Assembly (NCBI RefSeq): GCF_015207035.1 | Contig: NZ_JADEXQ010000029.1 | Coordinates: 1 to 58,992, forward strand | Direction: 5' to 3' | DNA from: Romeriopsis navalis LEGE 11480 | Lineage (GTDB): Bacteria; Cyanobacteriota; Cyanobacteriia; Leptolyngbyales; Leptolyngbyaceae | Length of the DNA: 58,992 nucleotides | Part shown: in pieces, positions 38,351-50,500 of the stretch | Layout: each line of letters opens with the position of its first letter | Numbering within the stretch: position 1 is the stretch's first letter | Position numbers and translations under genes: made by a program | The notes under the pieces: model-generated | Told to the model about the DNA's origin: nothing | Seen by the model: only the letters and a program-made list of their open reading frames with translations | Databases searched by the model: none

Positions 38351-39199
38351 TTACTTGGGGGCGATCGCTACATCCGTAAACTTATTCAATGCGCCGGAAA
38401 TCTTCGCGGTGACTTTTTTGCCGCAGTCGTTGAGCTGGTGCCGATCGGCGATATAAGCCGGGTCGTTGTAACCGATTTTGACAACTTTTTCGTCCTGCCA
38501 GATCAATACCTTCTGGGGTAGGTCGATCGCGATACTCCGTTGGCATTGCATCAGGGGCGTCCCGAGCTTGGGATTGCCAAACATGACCAAGGTTGTCGGC
38601 GGTAACTTCAAGTCTGCTTTGGCGGCATTCTGGCTGTGGTTGATAGTGGCAAAGACTTTGATGCCCTTGGACTCGATTACTTTAGTCAACCGATCGGTGG
38701 TTTTTTCGACGCTATGGGGACTGGTCTTGACGATGAGTCCCGGAATATCGGCATGAGTTTGAACAATCGTGGCCGCATCAAATGGTTGCTTGCCCTGGAC
38801 GATCGGTTGTTGGTTCTTACGCCAAGCGGACATATCACCTTGGAGATGCAGAATGTTCGTGAATCCGGCATCACTGAGGATTTTCTCGGCGATATTGGCC
38901 CGGACGCCGGTTTCGCAGTAGACGACGATCGGGGCATCTTTTGCGCCTTGGATCTCGCTTACCCGCTGGGCCAATTCCCGAAAATCGATATTGGTTGCAC
39001 CCGGAACGTGGCCCACTTCGTACTCCTTGGGACTGCGGACATCCAAGATGCGTGGGGCAGTTTGGTTTTTAATCTGGGCGGCTAAGTCCATCTGTGAAAT
39101 CGGTGCTCCGGCAGCAATTAAGCTGCCACAACCGGCAATCTGCATACTGATGATCAGCGCAAACAAAATATGCAGTTTTGAACGACTCATTTGGCGCAT
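38351..39199 (-). CDS. Lipoprotein with rhodanese and DUF302 domains
   Basis: I start at ATG 39199 after GAGGAA (282 residues). A lipoprotein signal (LHILFALIISMQIAGC) puts it on the periplasmic side of a membrane. Residues about 35-135 form a rhodanese domain: RILDVRSPKEYEVGHVPGA, with the active Cys in VVYCETGVRA. Residues about 145-275 form a DUF302 domain (GLIVKTSPHSVEKTTDRL, then TTLVMFGNPKLGTPLM). Rhodanese domains carry sulfur as persulfide; DUF302 is of unknown function and is common near sulfur and redox genes. The fusion suggests handling of a sulfur compound outside the cytoplasm, which is inference. Confidence 0.88.
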   Translation of the reverse strand: MRQMSRSKLHILFALIISMQIAGCGSLIAAGAPISQMDLAAQIKNQTAPRILDVRSPKEYEVGHVPGATNIDFRELAQRVSEIQGAKDAPIVVYCETGVRANIAEKILSDAGFTNILHLQGDMSAWRKNQQPIVQGKQPFDAATIVQTHADIPGLIVKTSPHSVEKTTDRLTKVIESKGIKVFATINHSQNAAKADLKLPPTTLVMFGNPKLGTPLMQCQRSIAIDLPQKVLIWQDEKVVKIGYNDPAYIADRHQLNDCGKKVTAKISGALNKFTDVAIAPK

Positions 39200-39357
39200 T
39201 GCTTCAGATTCCTCTATTCCAGCACATCTCACAGGTGGTTTCGCATCACCAGGGGGTCAGCGAGCACTGCCCACATCATACAATTCTAAATACCCGGCAA
39301 ATGCTGTGATGGATTGTCTATGTGCCGGATGCGCATCGAATTGCCGCGATCTCAGCC

Positions 39358-40140
39358 CTATGGTTGAAATATCTTCGCCGTCATCTTGGCGACCACTTCC
39401 TGTGGTAAGAGTTTGCCCATACCTGCAATCAGACGATTGCTCAGACTGCTCGTGACGACGATGGGTTGTTGACGATCGAGGGCGACTAATGATTCTTGGA
39501 CGACACTGGCCGCCGTCGCGATTTCGGGGCCGCTTTTGCCACTGCTAAAGACGCGATCCATCCCCGACACGACACCGAAGTTGGATTCGGTCGGACCGGG
39601 GCAAAGGCACTGGACATGGATTCCTTGGTCTTGGGTTTCGACCCAGAGTGCCGTGCTAAAGCTGAGCACAAAGGCTTTTGTAGCGGCATAGACCGAGACG
39701 TAGGGCATGGATTGGAAAGCGGCAATAGATGCGACGTTGATAATTTGGCCGCTTTGGCGCGCTTGCATGGTTGGTAGGAACAGGTGGGTCAGATCGACTA
39801 ATGCCTGCACATTCAGTTGCACCATTGTGGTTTGTTTGGGGCCATCGCTTTGACTAAATTCGCCGTAGTCCCCAAATCCAGCATTGTTAATCAGTAAGTC
39901 GATCGACTGGCCCCAGGTTTGGACTTGGTTGAAGATGTTCTGACAGGCTTGGGGTTCGGTCAGATCGGCAGCAATAATTTGGGCGGTGATTTGATTCTGG
40001 TTGGTGAGATCGGTGGCGATCGCCTGCAGCTTGTCGGTCGATCGGGCCACCAAAATCAGGTCATAGCCTTTAGCAGCGAGCTGCCGGGCAAATTGCTCGC
40101 CAATGCCCATCGAAGCGCCGGTAATTAATGCAGTGGGCAT
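39358..40140 (-). CDS. Short-chain dehydrogenase/reductase
   Basis: The 260-residue SDR has the nucleotide motif TGASMGIG near residue 7, then LINNAGFG near 85, and the catalytic Ser and YAATK with the Tyr-Lys pair near 155. The basic residue after the first beta strands (VARS) suggests NADP(H). The substrate is unknown. It resembles the DltE/YqjQ-like bacterial group of general oxidoreductases. The gene follows pcrA by 44 bases on the same strand, perhaps co-transcribed. Confidence 0.93.
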   Translation of the reverse strand: MPTALITGASMGIGEQFARQLAAKGYDLILVARSTDKLQAIATDLTNQNQITAQIIAADLTEPQACQNIFNQVQTWGQSIDLLINNAGFGDYGEFSQSDGPKQTTMVQLNVQALVDLTHLFLPTMQARQSGQIINVASIAAFQSMPYVSVYAATKAFVLSFSTALWVETQDQGIHVQCLCPGPTESNFGVVSGMDRVFSSGKSGPEIATAASVVQESLVALDRQQPIVVTSSLSNRLIAGMGKLLPQEVVAKMTAKIFQP

Positions 40141-40184
40141 AGAGTTCTGTTCCTTCGGGTGCGGGGTTTGAGTGATTCAGCCGT

Positions 40185-42554
40185 CTATTCCACCTTACGT
40201 AAAGGCACCAGCTTTGGATCAAGAATTTTTTGTCCGGCAGTGGGAAATTTCACCGCCAAGCACATCTTCTTGCCGGTGCCAAAAACATGGGTGACTTGGC
40301 CCACACCAAAGGAGTCATGCACTGCTTTCTCGCCCACGACCCAATCGGTAATGCCGCTACCTTGAGGCATCGATCGCTTCGTTTTCGGGGCAGCCGGTTT
40401 GCTGATGTCAGAGGTTTCCCAGCGCTTGGCCCGTGATCGCACCGTATTACTTTCCAGTAAGTTCTCCGGCATTTCATCCAGAAATAGTGAGGGCGTAGCA
40501 ATCTCGCGATTCCCGTAGAGCCGCCGCTCGCAGGCATGGGAGATAAATAGCCGTTCTTGAGCGCGGGTAATGCCCACATAGCACAGCCGCCGCTCCTCTT
40601 CGATCGCCGACGGGTCATCGAGCGATCGGAAGCTGGGAAATAGCCCCTGCTCCAGCCCCACCAGAAACACCACGGGGAATTCCAAGCCTTTCGATGCGTG
40701 TAGCGTCATCATTGAGATGCGGTTGTCATCTTCCGATGAATCATCCATATCCGAGGCCAGGGCCGCACCGGCCAGAAATCCGACGAGCGACTGGTCTTCA
40801 TCCTCACCGCTGTTTTCCTCTTCAAATTGCAGGATGGCATTGTATAGCTCTTGCACGTTGGAGAAGCGGTTCTCGGCTTCTTCGGTATTTTGGCGTTTCA
40901 AATCATCCAGGTAGCCCGAATCTTCTAAGACGCCTTGGGCTAGCTCCGAGGCCGGCATAGTGGTCAGCTGTTCGCGGTATTTCTTGATCACTTCCGCAAA
41001 GGCCAACACGCCTTTCGACGAGCGACCCGCCAGGGTTTTGACTGAGGTTTCATCGTTGAGGATTTCCCATAAGGGGACGCCCAGTTCCAGCGACGCCCGA
41101 ACCAGTGCTTCGACAGTAGTTTTGCCCACTTTGCGTTTGGGGGTGTTGATCACCCGCAGCAAACTGACGGTATCGGCGGGGTTAGCAATCGCCCGCAAGT
41201 AAGCCAGGACATCTTTAATTTCGCGCCGATCGTAGAAGCGCATCCCGCCCACAATCCGGTAAGGCAGTTGCCGCTCCACCATGACTTGCTCGATCACCCG
41301 CGATTGGGCGTTGGTTCGGTAGAGAATCGCGACTTTGCCATAGCTCAAATCGGGATTACGCCGCAGCAGGGTTTCCACCTGCCGAACGATGAATTCTGCT
41401 TCATCGATTTCGTTATCCGCCCGGTAGGAATAAATCCGCTCTCCCTCGCCGCGTGTGGCTTTGAGGATTTTGTCGATGCGCTCGGTGTTGTTGTCGATGA
41501 GGGTGTTGGCCAGTTCGAGAATGTTGGAAGTGGAGCGATAGTTTTCTTCGAGCTTGACCATGGACTCGGTGTCCGCATCCTCACGCCCATCGCCGAAGTC
41601 CTGCTGAAAGCCCATCAGGATGGTGAAGTCAGCGCTACGGAAGGAATAAATCGATTGGTCCGCGTCACCCACCACGAAGATCGATCGATGGGCCCAATCA
41701 TCAAATTGCTTCGGCGACTTGCCATTGGTCGTCAGCATGGTCAGCAGGTCATACTGCGTCCGGTTCGTATCCTGATACTCATCCACGAGAATATGCCGAA
41801 ACCGCTTGTGCCAGTAGGCTCTGACCTGCTCGTTTTGGCGAAACAGTTTCACCGGCATCAGAATCAGATCATCGAAGTCAAGGGCATTATTCTCAGACAG
41901 GCGATTGAGGTAATGCGTATAGACATCAGCAATCACGCGCCCGCGATAATTCTGTTGCTCTTGCTCGACCTCAGCCGGTGACATCGCTTTATTTTTAGCG
42001 TTGCTAATAGCGTAGCGAATATTGCGTGGCTCAAATTTCTTTTCGTCGAGATTCAGCTTGTTAATGATGATGTCTTTAATGATCGTCATTACATCTGATT
42101 CATCAAAGATCGAAAAGGTTTTATCCCAGGTGCGTCCACTGTCGTCTTTGTACTTTTCGATGTCAAACCGGAGGATACGGCAGCAGAGGGAATGGAAGGT
42201 GCCGATCCAGAGGTCTTTGGTAATGGTTTTGTAGATCCGTGATCGCAGCTTTGTCTGTTCGTATTCCTTTAGGGCGGCGAGGGGTTTGCCAAATTCCGAC
42301 TGGGATTGCTGCTCGGCGAATAGATCTTCGACCCGTTTTTTCATCTCCTTGGCCGCTTTGTTCGTAAAGGTGACGGCGAGGATATTTTCGGGGTCCACCC
42401 GCTGGGACAGGACGAGATTCGCGATGCGAAAGGTGAGGGCACGGGTTTTGCCTGATCCGGCTCCAGCGACGACTAGCAGTGGGCCATTGACATGTTCGAC
42501 GGCTTGGCGCTGCGAGGGATTGAGATGGGAGAGAGAGTCGCTGAATTGGGCCAT
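40185..42554 (-). CDS. pcrA: UvrD/PcrA-type DNA helicase
   Basis: The 789-residue superfamily 1A helicase unwinds DNA 3' to 5' in repair and replication. It shows AGAGSGKTRALTFR (Walker A), VDEYQDTNRTQYDLL (motif II), VVGDADQSIYSFR (III), EENYRSTSNILELA (IV), MTLHASKGLEFPVVFLVG (V) and RRLCYVGITRAQERL (VI). The C-terminal extension with VGEKAVHDSFGVGQVTHV is the Tudor-like RNA-polymerase-contact region of PcrA. It is 81 bases downstream of the DUF4336 gene on the same strand. Confidence 0.96.
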   Translation of the reverse strand: MAQFSDSLSHLNPSQRQAVEHVNGPLLVVAGAGSGKTRALTFRIANLVLSQRVDPENILAVTFTNKAAKEMKKRVEDLFAEQQSQSEFGKPLAALKEYEQTKLRSRIYKTITKDLWIGTFHSLCCRILRFDIEKYKDDSGRTWDKTFSIFDESDVMTIIKDIIINKLNLDEKKFEPRNIRYAISNAKNKAMSPAEVEQEQQNYRGRVIADVYTHYLNRLSENNALDFDDLILMPVKLFRQNEQVRAYWHKRFRHILVDEYQDTNRTQYDLLTMLTTNGKSPKQFDDWAHRSIFVVGDADQSIYSFRSADFTILMGFQQDFGDGREDADTESMVKLEENYRSTSNILELANTLIDNNTERIDKILKATRGEGERIYSYRADNEIDEAEFIVRQVETLLRRNPDLSYGKVAILYRTNAQSRVIEQVMVERQLPYRIVGGMRFYDRREIKDVLAYLRAIANPADTVSLLRVINTPKRKVGKTTVEALVRASLELGVPLWEILNDETSVKTLAGRSSKGVLAFAEVIKKYREQLTTMPASELAQGVLEDSGYLDDLKRQNTEEAENRFSNVQELYNAILQFEEENSGEDEDQSLVGFLAGAALASDMDDSSEDDNRISMMTLHASKGLEFPVVFLVGLEQGLFPSFRSLDDPSAIEEERRLCYVGITRAQERLFISHACERRLYGNREIATPSLFLDEMPENLLESNTVRSRAKRWETSDISKPAAPKTKRSMPQGSGITDWVVGEKAVHDSFGVGQVTHVFGTGKKMCLAVKFPTAGQKILDPKLVPLRKVE

Positions 42555-42635
42555 GATGCGCTGCGGAGATCAACAAGTAGACGAACGAATGAACTATTTA
42601 AGCAAGCCCTATTGTGCCGTATAAGTGCCGCGATC

Positions 42636-43841
42636 TTAAACCTTTTCCTGCGCTGGCGGGGTAATTCTGGTGCGATCGAGGCCCGCTTCCAACTGCCGCA
42701 GTAGCTCAAAGTCGGCTTCGGGGAGGGGATAGCGAATTTCTTGCTGGGGGTGTTTTTCGAGGAAACTAAAGGCCGCCCGGAATTCTTGGGCATTGGTGGC
42801 GATCGGGGCTTCCATATGGCAGGTGATGATGCGACGAAAGTCCCATTGAGCAACGGTGTTAGCCCAGTCGATCGCCTCACGCGGGTCCCGGTTTAGAATC
42901 AACCGCTGCAAAATCGGCGCGACAAACAGCCGCCCTTCGCCCCGCAGCGCATCAAATGACTTTTTCCAGTCGGATTGCCACTGGAAGGGATAGAGGCCGT
43001 AGTAGTTTTGGCGGGAACGATCAGGAGCCGTCTTGAGGTCTTTGAGCGCCGGAATCAGGCTAACCACACCCGCTGCACTGGGCCGAAAGTAGAAAGAAAA
43101 TAGCGCAATACGCTGCCAGCCTTTGAGTCGGTTGGCCGGGGTGTCGGCAACGACTTCACTCACATGGTCGCGGGCATGGAACAGCATGGCGCGGGTTTCC
43201 GCCGCAATAATCGCGGGAGGCTGTTCGGGCACAGCTACAACAGAATCGGTCAGCAAAAGGGTTTGGCTGGCCCGGTGGAGCATCGCTACTTCTTCAAAGG
43301 CCCCGAGGCCGAGGCCGATCGGCCCCAGCATCGCATAGTCAAATTCATCGCCAAATGGGGCATCGCTACTGCGCTTGGGCAACTTCTGAGTGCGGCCCCA
43401 GGGCAGCCCCAGCCATGCCAGCGGCAGATTGACCGGGAAACTCCACTGATTCGGCGCGACGAAGACTTGGGCGCTGGGAAACTTGCGGGCAAAGGGGCCG
43501 ACAAAGACTTTGTGCTCCAGCCCGGAGGTGGTGGGCAGAATGATGTATTTGATCTCGCCGTATTGCTCGACCAGGTCGTTGACCAGGCGCAGGCATTCTT
43601 TGGTCGGGGCTACGGGCGCATAAACCAGCAGGCCACCGGCAGCCAGCCGGACGATCGTCATCCGAATTGGGGTGACGACGTAGAGAATTCCCTGGAGTTG
43701 GTCGAAGCTCCAAATCGTTTCGGGAACGAGTTCGCGGCGGATGGTACGGCGCTGGCTGAAGGGATAGAGCGGTACGGTGAACCAGAACGGCCAGTGTTGG
43801 TCGGGGTCGCGGGGAGTTTGGAGGGGGCCCTGGCTAGTCAT
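42636..43841 (-). CDS. DUF4336 protein, metallo-hydrolase-like
   Basis: The 401-residue protein matches the DUF4336 family of cyanobacteria and plants, which resembles the metallo-beta-lactamase fold. Visible family segments are IWSFDQLQGILYVVTPIRMTI, then KYIILPTTSGLEHKVFVGPFARKFP, and LLLTDSVVAV. The classic HxHxDH metal motif is not present in that form; TSGLEHK lies at the equivalent place. The function is unknown. It is followed by pcrA on the same strand. Confidence 0.82.
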   Translation of the reverse strand: MTSQGPLQTPRDPDQHWPFWFTVPLYPFSQRRTIRRELVPETIWSFDQLQGILYVVTPIRMTIVRLAAGGLLVYAPVAPTKECLRLVNDLVEQYGEIKYIILPTTSGLEHKVFVGPFARKFPSAQVFVAPNQWSFPVNLPLAWLGLPWGRTQKLPKRSSDAPFGDEFDYAMLGPIGLGLGAFEEVAMLHRASQTLLLTDSVVAVPEQPPAIIAAETRAMLFHARDHVSEVVADTPANRLKGWQRIALFSFYFRPSAAGVVSLIPALKDLKTAPDRSRQNYYGLYPFQWQSDWKKSFDALRGEGRLFVAPILQRLILNRDPREAIDWANTVAQWDFRRIITCHMEAPIATNAQEFRAAFSFLEKHPQQEIRYPLPEADFELLRQLEAGLDRTRITPPAQEKV

Positions 43842-43981
43842 CGATCGGTCTTATGTGAGACGCCAGGTCAAAGTTTATCGCGAGATGGGGGCTGATCAAG
43901 CAGCGGGTTCATCAAACCTGACGTGCCTCCCGGAATGGGGGATAATGGTCAAGCGTATCCCTTATCTGCTGATTTCACTCT

Positions 43982-44335
43982 ATGCGGTTCTTGCTGGCGA
44001 TTTTTCTGGGCCTCTCACTCCTGTTGGGTAATTGCATCACTGCTGCTCCTGCGACCGCTGCGGTGCAACATTGCCGGATTGTTAAGGGGAAGCGAGTCTG
44101 TATCGATCGGATTAAGCGGAGTGCGAAGCAATATTGGGTCTATAAGGCAACGCTGACTGTGAATGGGGTGAAGCAAGCGCCAGCGGTGTATGACTGTGTG
44201 AGTCGCGTGATTGTGGAGCCGGATGATACGATTATCCACTTTGGCAAGAATGATCCGAGTGCGGTGGTCTGTGACCTGTTTCGGGAACGATCGAAGTCGA
44301 TGCGGTTATCGGATTTATCCGCCCCTAGAAGCTAG
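43982..44335 (+). CDS. Small secreted protein of unknown function
   Basis: The 117-residue protein starts with a signal peptide (RFLLAIFLGLSLLLG, cleavage near ATAAV). The mature part has four cysteines that could form two disulfides (QHCRIVKGKRVCID, then VYDCV and VVCDLF). I recognise no family. It probably acts in the periplasm or outside. There is no strong ribosome binding site. Base use and a clean signal peptide support it as real. Confidence 0.65.
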   Translation: MRFLLAIFLGLSLLLGNCITAAPATAAVQHCRIVKGKRVCIDRIKRSAKQYWVYKATLTVNGVKQAPAVYDCVSRVIVEPDDTIIHFGKNDPSAVVCDLFRERSKSMRLSDLSAPRS

Positions 44336-44504
44336 CCTCTCCTAACTTTAATCTGCTCCAAATTTTAATCGGCGAGGTTAATCCGCCTGAGACTGTCGCG
44401 AATCATCATTTTTCAAATTTCCCACTTCTTTACAATGTGGCGGTGCATCCAGTCTTCCGCATCATTCTGGGTAAGATATATGGCAAAGCAATGATACCGC
44501 CATA

Positions 44505-47500
44505 ATGATCGCTTCCGCTCATCAGTTACGCCCCACAGTCAACGGTTACACCCTTTGTGAAATCCTCCATCAGGGAAGCCAAACTGCTGTATATCGGGCA
44601 GTTGAAGATGCGAACCAAACTTCAGTGATCATTAAGCTGCTGACGCTTGAATTCCCCAGCCTCAATACCCTCGTTCGATTTCGGAATCAATTCAATATCA
44701 CCCATAATCTGCAATTTCCTGGTGTTGTTACACCACTGAAAATTGTGCCTTGGAGAAAATCCTACGCGATCGTCATGCCCGATGCGGGTGGGCAATCCTT
44801 AGCGAAATACTTAGGGGATCAGCCGCATCTTTCTATCAGCGCGACTTTGGATATTGCGATTCAGCTGGCTGAGGTGCTGCACTATCTTGGCCAACAATGC
44901 ATCATCCATAAAGATATTAAACCCGCGAATATTCTGATCCATCCAGAAACGCACAAGATTCAGTTGATTGATTTCTCGATCGCGACACTGCTCCCAAAAG
45001 AAACCCAATCACTGCAAAGTCCGAACACACTAGAAGGTACCCTGGCCTACCTGGCACCAGAACAAACGGGGCGGATGAACCGTGGCGTTGATTATCGCGC
45101 TGATTTTTATAGCTTTGGGGTGACGCTCTATGAACTATTGACTGGCCAGTTACCATTCCCGACTCAAGACTCGACCGCACTACTGCATTGTCATATTGCA
45201 CAGATTCCTGCTTCTGTGCATCAGGTGCAGCCCCAGGTGCCGATTCAGGTATCGGTGATCGTGAGTAAACTCATGGCCAAGAATGCGGAGGAGCGCTACC
45301 AGAGTGCGTTGGGACTGAAGCTTGATCTTGAGCAATGTTTGCACCAGTGGAAAACGACTGGGCAAATTACCACCTTTGAGTTGGGGCAGCGGGATATGAG
45401 CGATCGCTTCCTCATCCCAGAAAAACTCTATGGACGCGAAGCAGAAGTGCAAACTTTGCTCGATGCCTTTGAACGGGTGAGTCAGGGTAACTCTGAACTG
45501 ATGCTAGTAGCGGGCTTCTCCGGCATTGGCAAAACAGCAGTAGTCAACGAGATCCATAAACCCATTACTCGACAAAAGGGTTACTTTACCAAGGGTAAGT
45601 TTGATCAATTCAATCGAAATATCCCCTTTTCTGCGTTTGTCCAAGCGTTCCGCAACCTCATGGGCCAGTTGCTGGGAGAAGCTGATGCCGTCTTAGGCGT
45701 CTGGAGAAACAGCATCCTAGATGCGGTGGGGGAAAATGGGCAAGTACTAATCGAAGTCATTCCAGAGCTGGAACATATTATTGGTGAACAGCCAGCAGTA
45801 CCTGGACTGCCGGGAGTTGCCGCCCAGAATCGTTTCAATTTGCTCTTTAGCAAGTTTATTCAGGTTTTTACCACTCCAGAACATCCGCTTGTTCTCTTTT
45901 TGGATGATCTCCAATGGGCTGACTCTGCTTCGCTCAACCTATTGCAATCCCTGATGGCTGATTCCCAGCTAGGGCATCTCCTAGTCCTGGGCGCATATCG
46001 CGACAATGAAGTGTCTCCAGCCCATTCGCTGATGTTGGCATTAGCAGCGCTGAAAACCCAAGATGTAATCATCAACCGGCTCACACTAGAACCACTCGCA
46101 TTAGGTGATGTCGGACAATTTGTTGCGGATGCCTTGTTATGTCAGCCGCAGCTAACAACAGCACTCTCAGAGTTGATTTATCAGCAGGCCCAAGGCAATC
46201 CATTTTTCACGACCCAGCTGCTGCAGGGACTCTATGACGATGGCCAAATTCACTTTGATGAAGCGGTTGGGTATTGGCAATGTGACCTGAGCCAGATGGC
46301 GCTTGCGGAAGATGTCGTGGCATTTATGGAGACTCGGTTGCGAACGCTGCCAAAACAGACCCAAGCGGTATTGCAAGTTGCTGCTTGTATCGGTAACCAA
46401 TTTGACTTGGCGACATTAGCAGTAGTCTGTGAAAAATCTCAGGAAACGGTTGCTCAAGATTTATGGCGATCGCTCCAATCGGGGCTGATTGTGCCAGAAA
46501 ATCAAACCTACAAATTGTTCCTGGGCAACGATCAAACAAATCCCTTGACAATCGAGAGTGGCTGTAGCTATCGCTTTCTGCATGATCGGGTTCAGCAAGC
46601 GGCTTATGCTCTGATTGAAGCCACCCATCAAGCGGCGCTCCATCTCAAGATCGGGCAGCGTTTGCTCCAGCAACTCGACGATCATTCCCAAAATGAGATT
46701 TTCAATGTTGTCAATAATCTCAATAAAGCCCATGCTTTATTGAACCCGCAGGAACAGCGACAACTCGCTGAACTGAACTTACAGGCAGGCCAACAAGCGA
46801 GACTCTCATTGGCTTACCAAGAGGCTGCTACCTATTTCGAGCAAGGCATTGATCTGATCGTGCCTGAAGGCTGGGACGTGCAATATAACCTTCTGCTTGA
46901 ACTGCATGCTGAACTGGTCAATGTGCAATTTTTAAGGGGAGAGTTTGAGGCGGTTAGAGCAACCAGCACCAATGCCTTGACCCATGTTCAGTCAACCGCC
47001 GATGCCTTGCCCATTTATATTTCACAAATATCGAGTGATCAAGCTCAAGGGAAGATGCTGGAGAGCTTTGACCTCGGTCTCCAAGTATTAGACTCTCTAA
47101 GTGTGACAATACCAAGGTCGGTGCATCAGGATGGTGTACAACAAAAACTGTATCAAATCCAAACTGAGTTCCAAGCCAAAACGATTCAAGCATTGCTTGA
47201 CCTCCCTCAAAATCAAGATCCGCAATTTTTGAGCACTCAAGAACTACTAACCGTGATGGTGGGCTATGCCTATAAATCTAGACCGGAGCTGTTATCCATC
47301 ATCGTCGGTGAGCAGGTTTCCCTGCTGATGCGCCATGGCAATATTCCTGCCTCGGCATCGATCTATGCGCTCTATGGCATGTTGCTTAGTGGTTCTCAAG
47401 ATTTTGAATCTGGCTTTTTTGCTGGGGAAGTCGCCCTTGCCATCAGAGAACGCTATCCGGCCAAACAATTTGAGATGCGAGTGCGAAATCTGGTTTATTC

Positions 47501-50500
47501 CTACATCACGCCTTGGAAAGCATTACTCCAAGATTGCCTCTCCCCTTTGAAACAGGGTTTCAACCTCGGCTTGGAATCCGGGGATCTTGAATATACGGCT
47601 TACGGTATCAACCACTATATCCAATTTCTTTACTTTGCCGGCATTGATTTATCAACGGTTGAGCATGAGATGTCAACCCATAGCACAGTTCTGGCCGCTT
47701 ATAGGCAAGAAGGTGTTCTTCAAGGGGTTCGAGTTTTCCATCAAGTGGTTTGGAATTTGAGTCATGTTAGTCCTTGCCCCTGGGAACTAGAAGGTGAAAT
47801 TCTTCGAGAATCTGACTGTGTAGAAGCTTGGCGAGCAGAAAATTTAGGCTTCTTTCTGGGAGTGCTTTACATTAGCAAATTAGTGCTCGCCGTTTTATTT
47901 GATAATTCGACCTTAGGTCTAGACTATGCAGAAAGTGCTAATGCTCACTATGAGGGGTTAACGAGAGAATTTCAGATCTCATACTTACACTGCTATCGAG
48001 CCCTGGCACAGTTAGGCGTACTAGAAACTGCCCAACTAGCGGATTTAGAAGAGCAAGCAGACGAGGTAGCTCAAGTCACAACTGATTTGAACATGCTAGA
48101 AAAATTTGCTAGCTATGCTCCCATGAATTTTCAGCACCAGGTGGACTTAGTTCGGGCTGAACGCTATCGGGTTTTGGGACAGCGCTTAGAGGCAATGGAT
48201 GCTTATGACCAGGCGATCGCCGGCGCAAAAGAAAACCAGTACACCCAAGAAGAAGCCCTAGCCAACGAACTTGCCGCGAAGTTCTACCTCGACTGGGGGA
48301 AAGACAAAGTTGCGGCGGGTTACATGCAAGAAGCATACTACTGCTATGCCCGCTGGGGTGCACACGCCAAAACCGCTGACCTAGAAAAACGCTATCCCAA
48401 TTTGCTGCGGCCGATTCTTCAGCAAGCAACGCCGCCATTCGCCGATCCTTGTGCAACGCTGAGCAGCATCGCGCCGCTCAATCTATCCGTACAGTCTACG
48501 GCCAGCATTACCTCGACGGCGATCGATAGCATTAATCAATCCCTTGATCTGGCGACAATTTTTAAATCCGCCCAAGCCCTCACAGAGAGTATTGACCTAG
48601 GTGAGTTGCTGGAAAAACTCGCGCTGATGATGTTGCAAACTGCCGGAGCCGATCACTGTGCCATTGTGATTCCCGATGGACAAGGGCTTTGGCAAGTACG
48701 GGCCAGGGCAACATCTAAAACCATAAGTCTGACACCGGAGCCGTTAGACAATCGTTCAGCATTACCAATCCAGTTGATTCAGTATATTAAAAATACCCGA
48801 GAGATCGTGGTACTGGATGATCGCAATCATGATGCGGCTTTAGTCGGTTCCTACTTCCAAAATCATCGATCCTGGAGTGCATTGGGTGCTCCGATCGTCC
48901 ACCAGAATCAACTGATTGGGGTGCTTTACTTACATAATCAAGCCACCGCCGGAGTCTTCACCCACGATCGCATTACCGTCCTCAACTTCCTCTGTGCGCA
49001 AGCGGCGATCGCCCTCGATCATGCCCAGCTTTACCGGACGCTGGAGCAGCGGGTTGAAGACCGCACCCATTCACTACAGGAAAGCCAAGCCGCCTTAGCC
49101 AAGCTAAATTATGAGTTGGAAGCCCGTGTCACCGATCGGACAGCCCAGCTTGCCGATTCCGAAAAGCGGTTGAAGACGCTGTTTAATGAAACAGCCGATG
49201 CCATTTTCTTATTAGGTCAGCAAGGATTTCTTGATTGTAATCAGGCCGCCCTTGAGCTGCTGGGATATGACCATAAGGCAGAAGTTTTAGCACTTCATCC
49301 CTACCAAATTTCACCGGAGCGACAGCCGGATGGCCAACTTTCGGCAGAGAAGGCAGCCCGCTTAAATCAAGAGGCTTTCCAGCACGGTAGTTTAAGGTTT
49401 GAATGGCTAATTCGCCGCCGTAGTGGAGAGAATTTTTGGACAGAAATCACTCTTACGTCTGTTCAGTATCCGGAAGAAACGATTCTGCACTGTAGTGCCC
49501 GCGATATTAGCGATCGCAAACGACTTGAAGCAGAACAACAACGACAGTTGGACATCCTGGAAAGTACACCAGACTTTATCGGCACATGCAATCCGAATGG
49601 AAAAATTCTATATCTCAATCGGGCTGTGAGAAAGTTGTTGCAGCGCGATGACAACGAGCCTGTGAGCCGCGTCAGTATTTCGGAACAACACCCAGCTTGG
49701 GCAGTCACGATTATTATCAATGAAGCATTGCCGGAAGCGGCCCAAAATGGCATATGGCACGGAGAAACAGCGCTATTGAATGGGAATGGGCAAGTAATTC
49801 CAGTCTCTCAAGTGGTGATTGCACACAAATCAACCAGCGGTGAAGTCGAGTATTTCTCTACGGTCATGCGTGATATGAGCGATCGTAAAACAGCCGAAAA
49901 ATCCCTACAAGCCAGCGAGTTAAAATTCCGAACGCTCTTATCCAACTTAGATGGTGTGGTCTATCGCTGCCTAAATGATCCAGCCTGGACAATGGAGTTT
50001 ATGAGTGATGCCATTACCAAACTGTCGGGTTACCCAGTCTCTGACTTTATTAATAATCGAATACGTACCTATGCCAGTATTATTCATCCGGATGACCTAG
50101 GGTTAGTCGATGAGGCGGTAAATCAGGGAATTGCTGCGCAACAATCTTTTACAGTGGAGTATCGCATTATTCATCGCGATGGCGCTTGGCGCTGGGTTAG
50201 AGAAAACGGTAAAGGCATATTTGATCACACAGGTAAACTCGAATGTTTGGAAGGTGTAATTTTTGATGTGAGCGATCGTAAAGCAGCGGAGCAAGCCCTA
50301 CAGCTCAAACAAAATCACTTGGAAGCGTTGCTGGATAATATCCCGCATATGGCTTGGATTAAAAACGAGCAGAGTCGATTTATCGCGGCTAATCGAGCCG
50401 TAGCAGAAGCGACTGGTTTCTCAACCGCAGCGCTTGTTGGTAAAACCGACTATGACATCTGGCCTGAGCCATTGGCTAAGGCTGTGCGTGCTGATGACTT

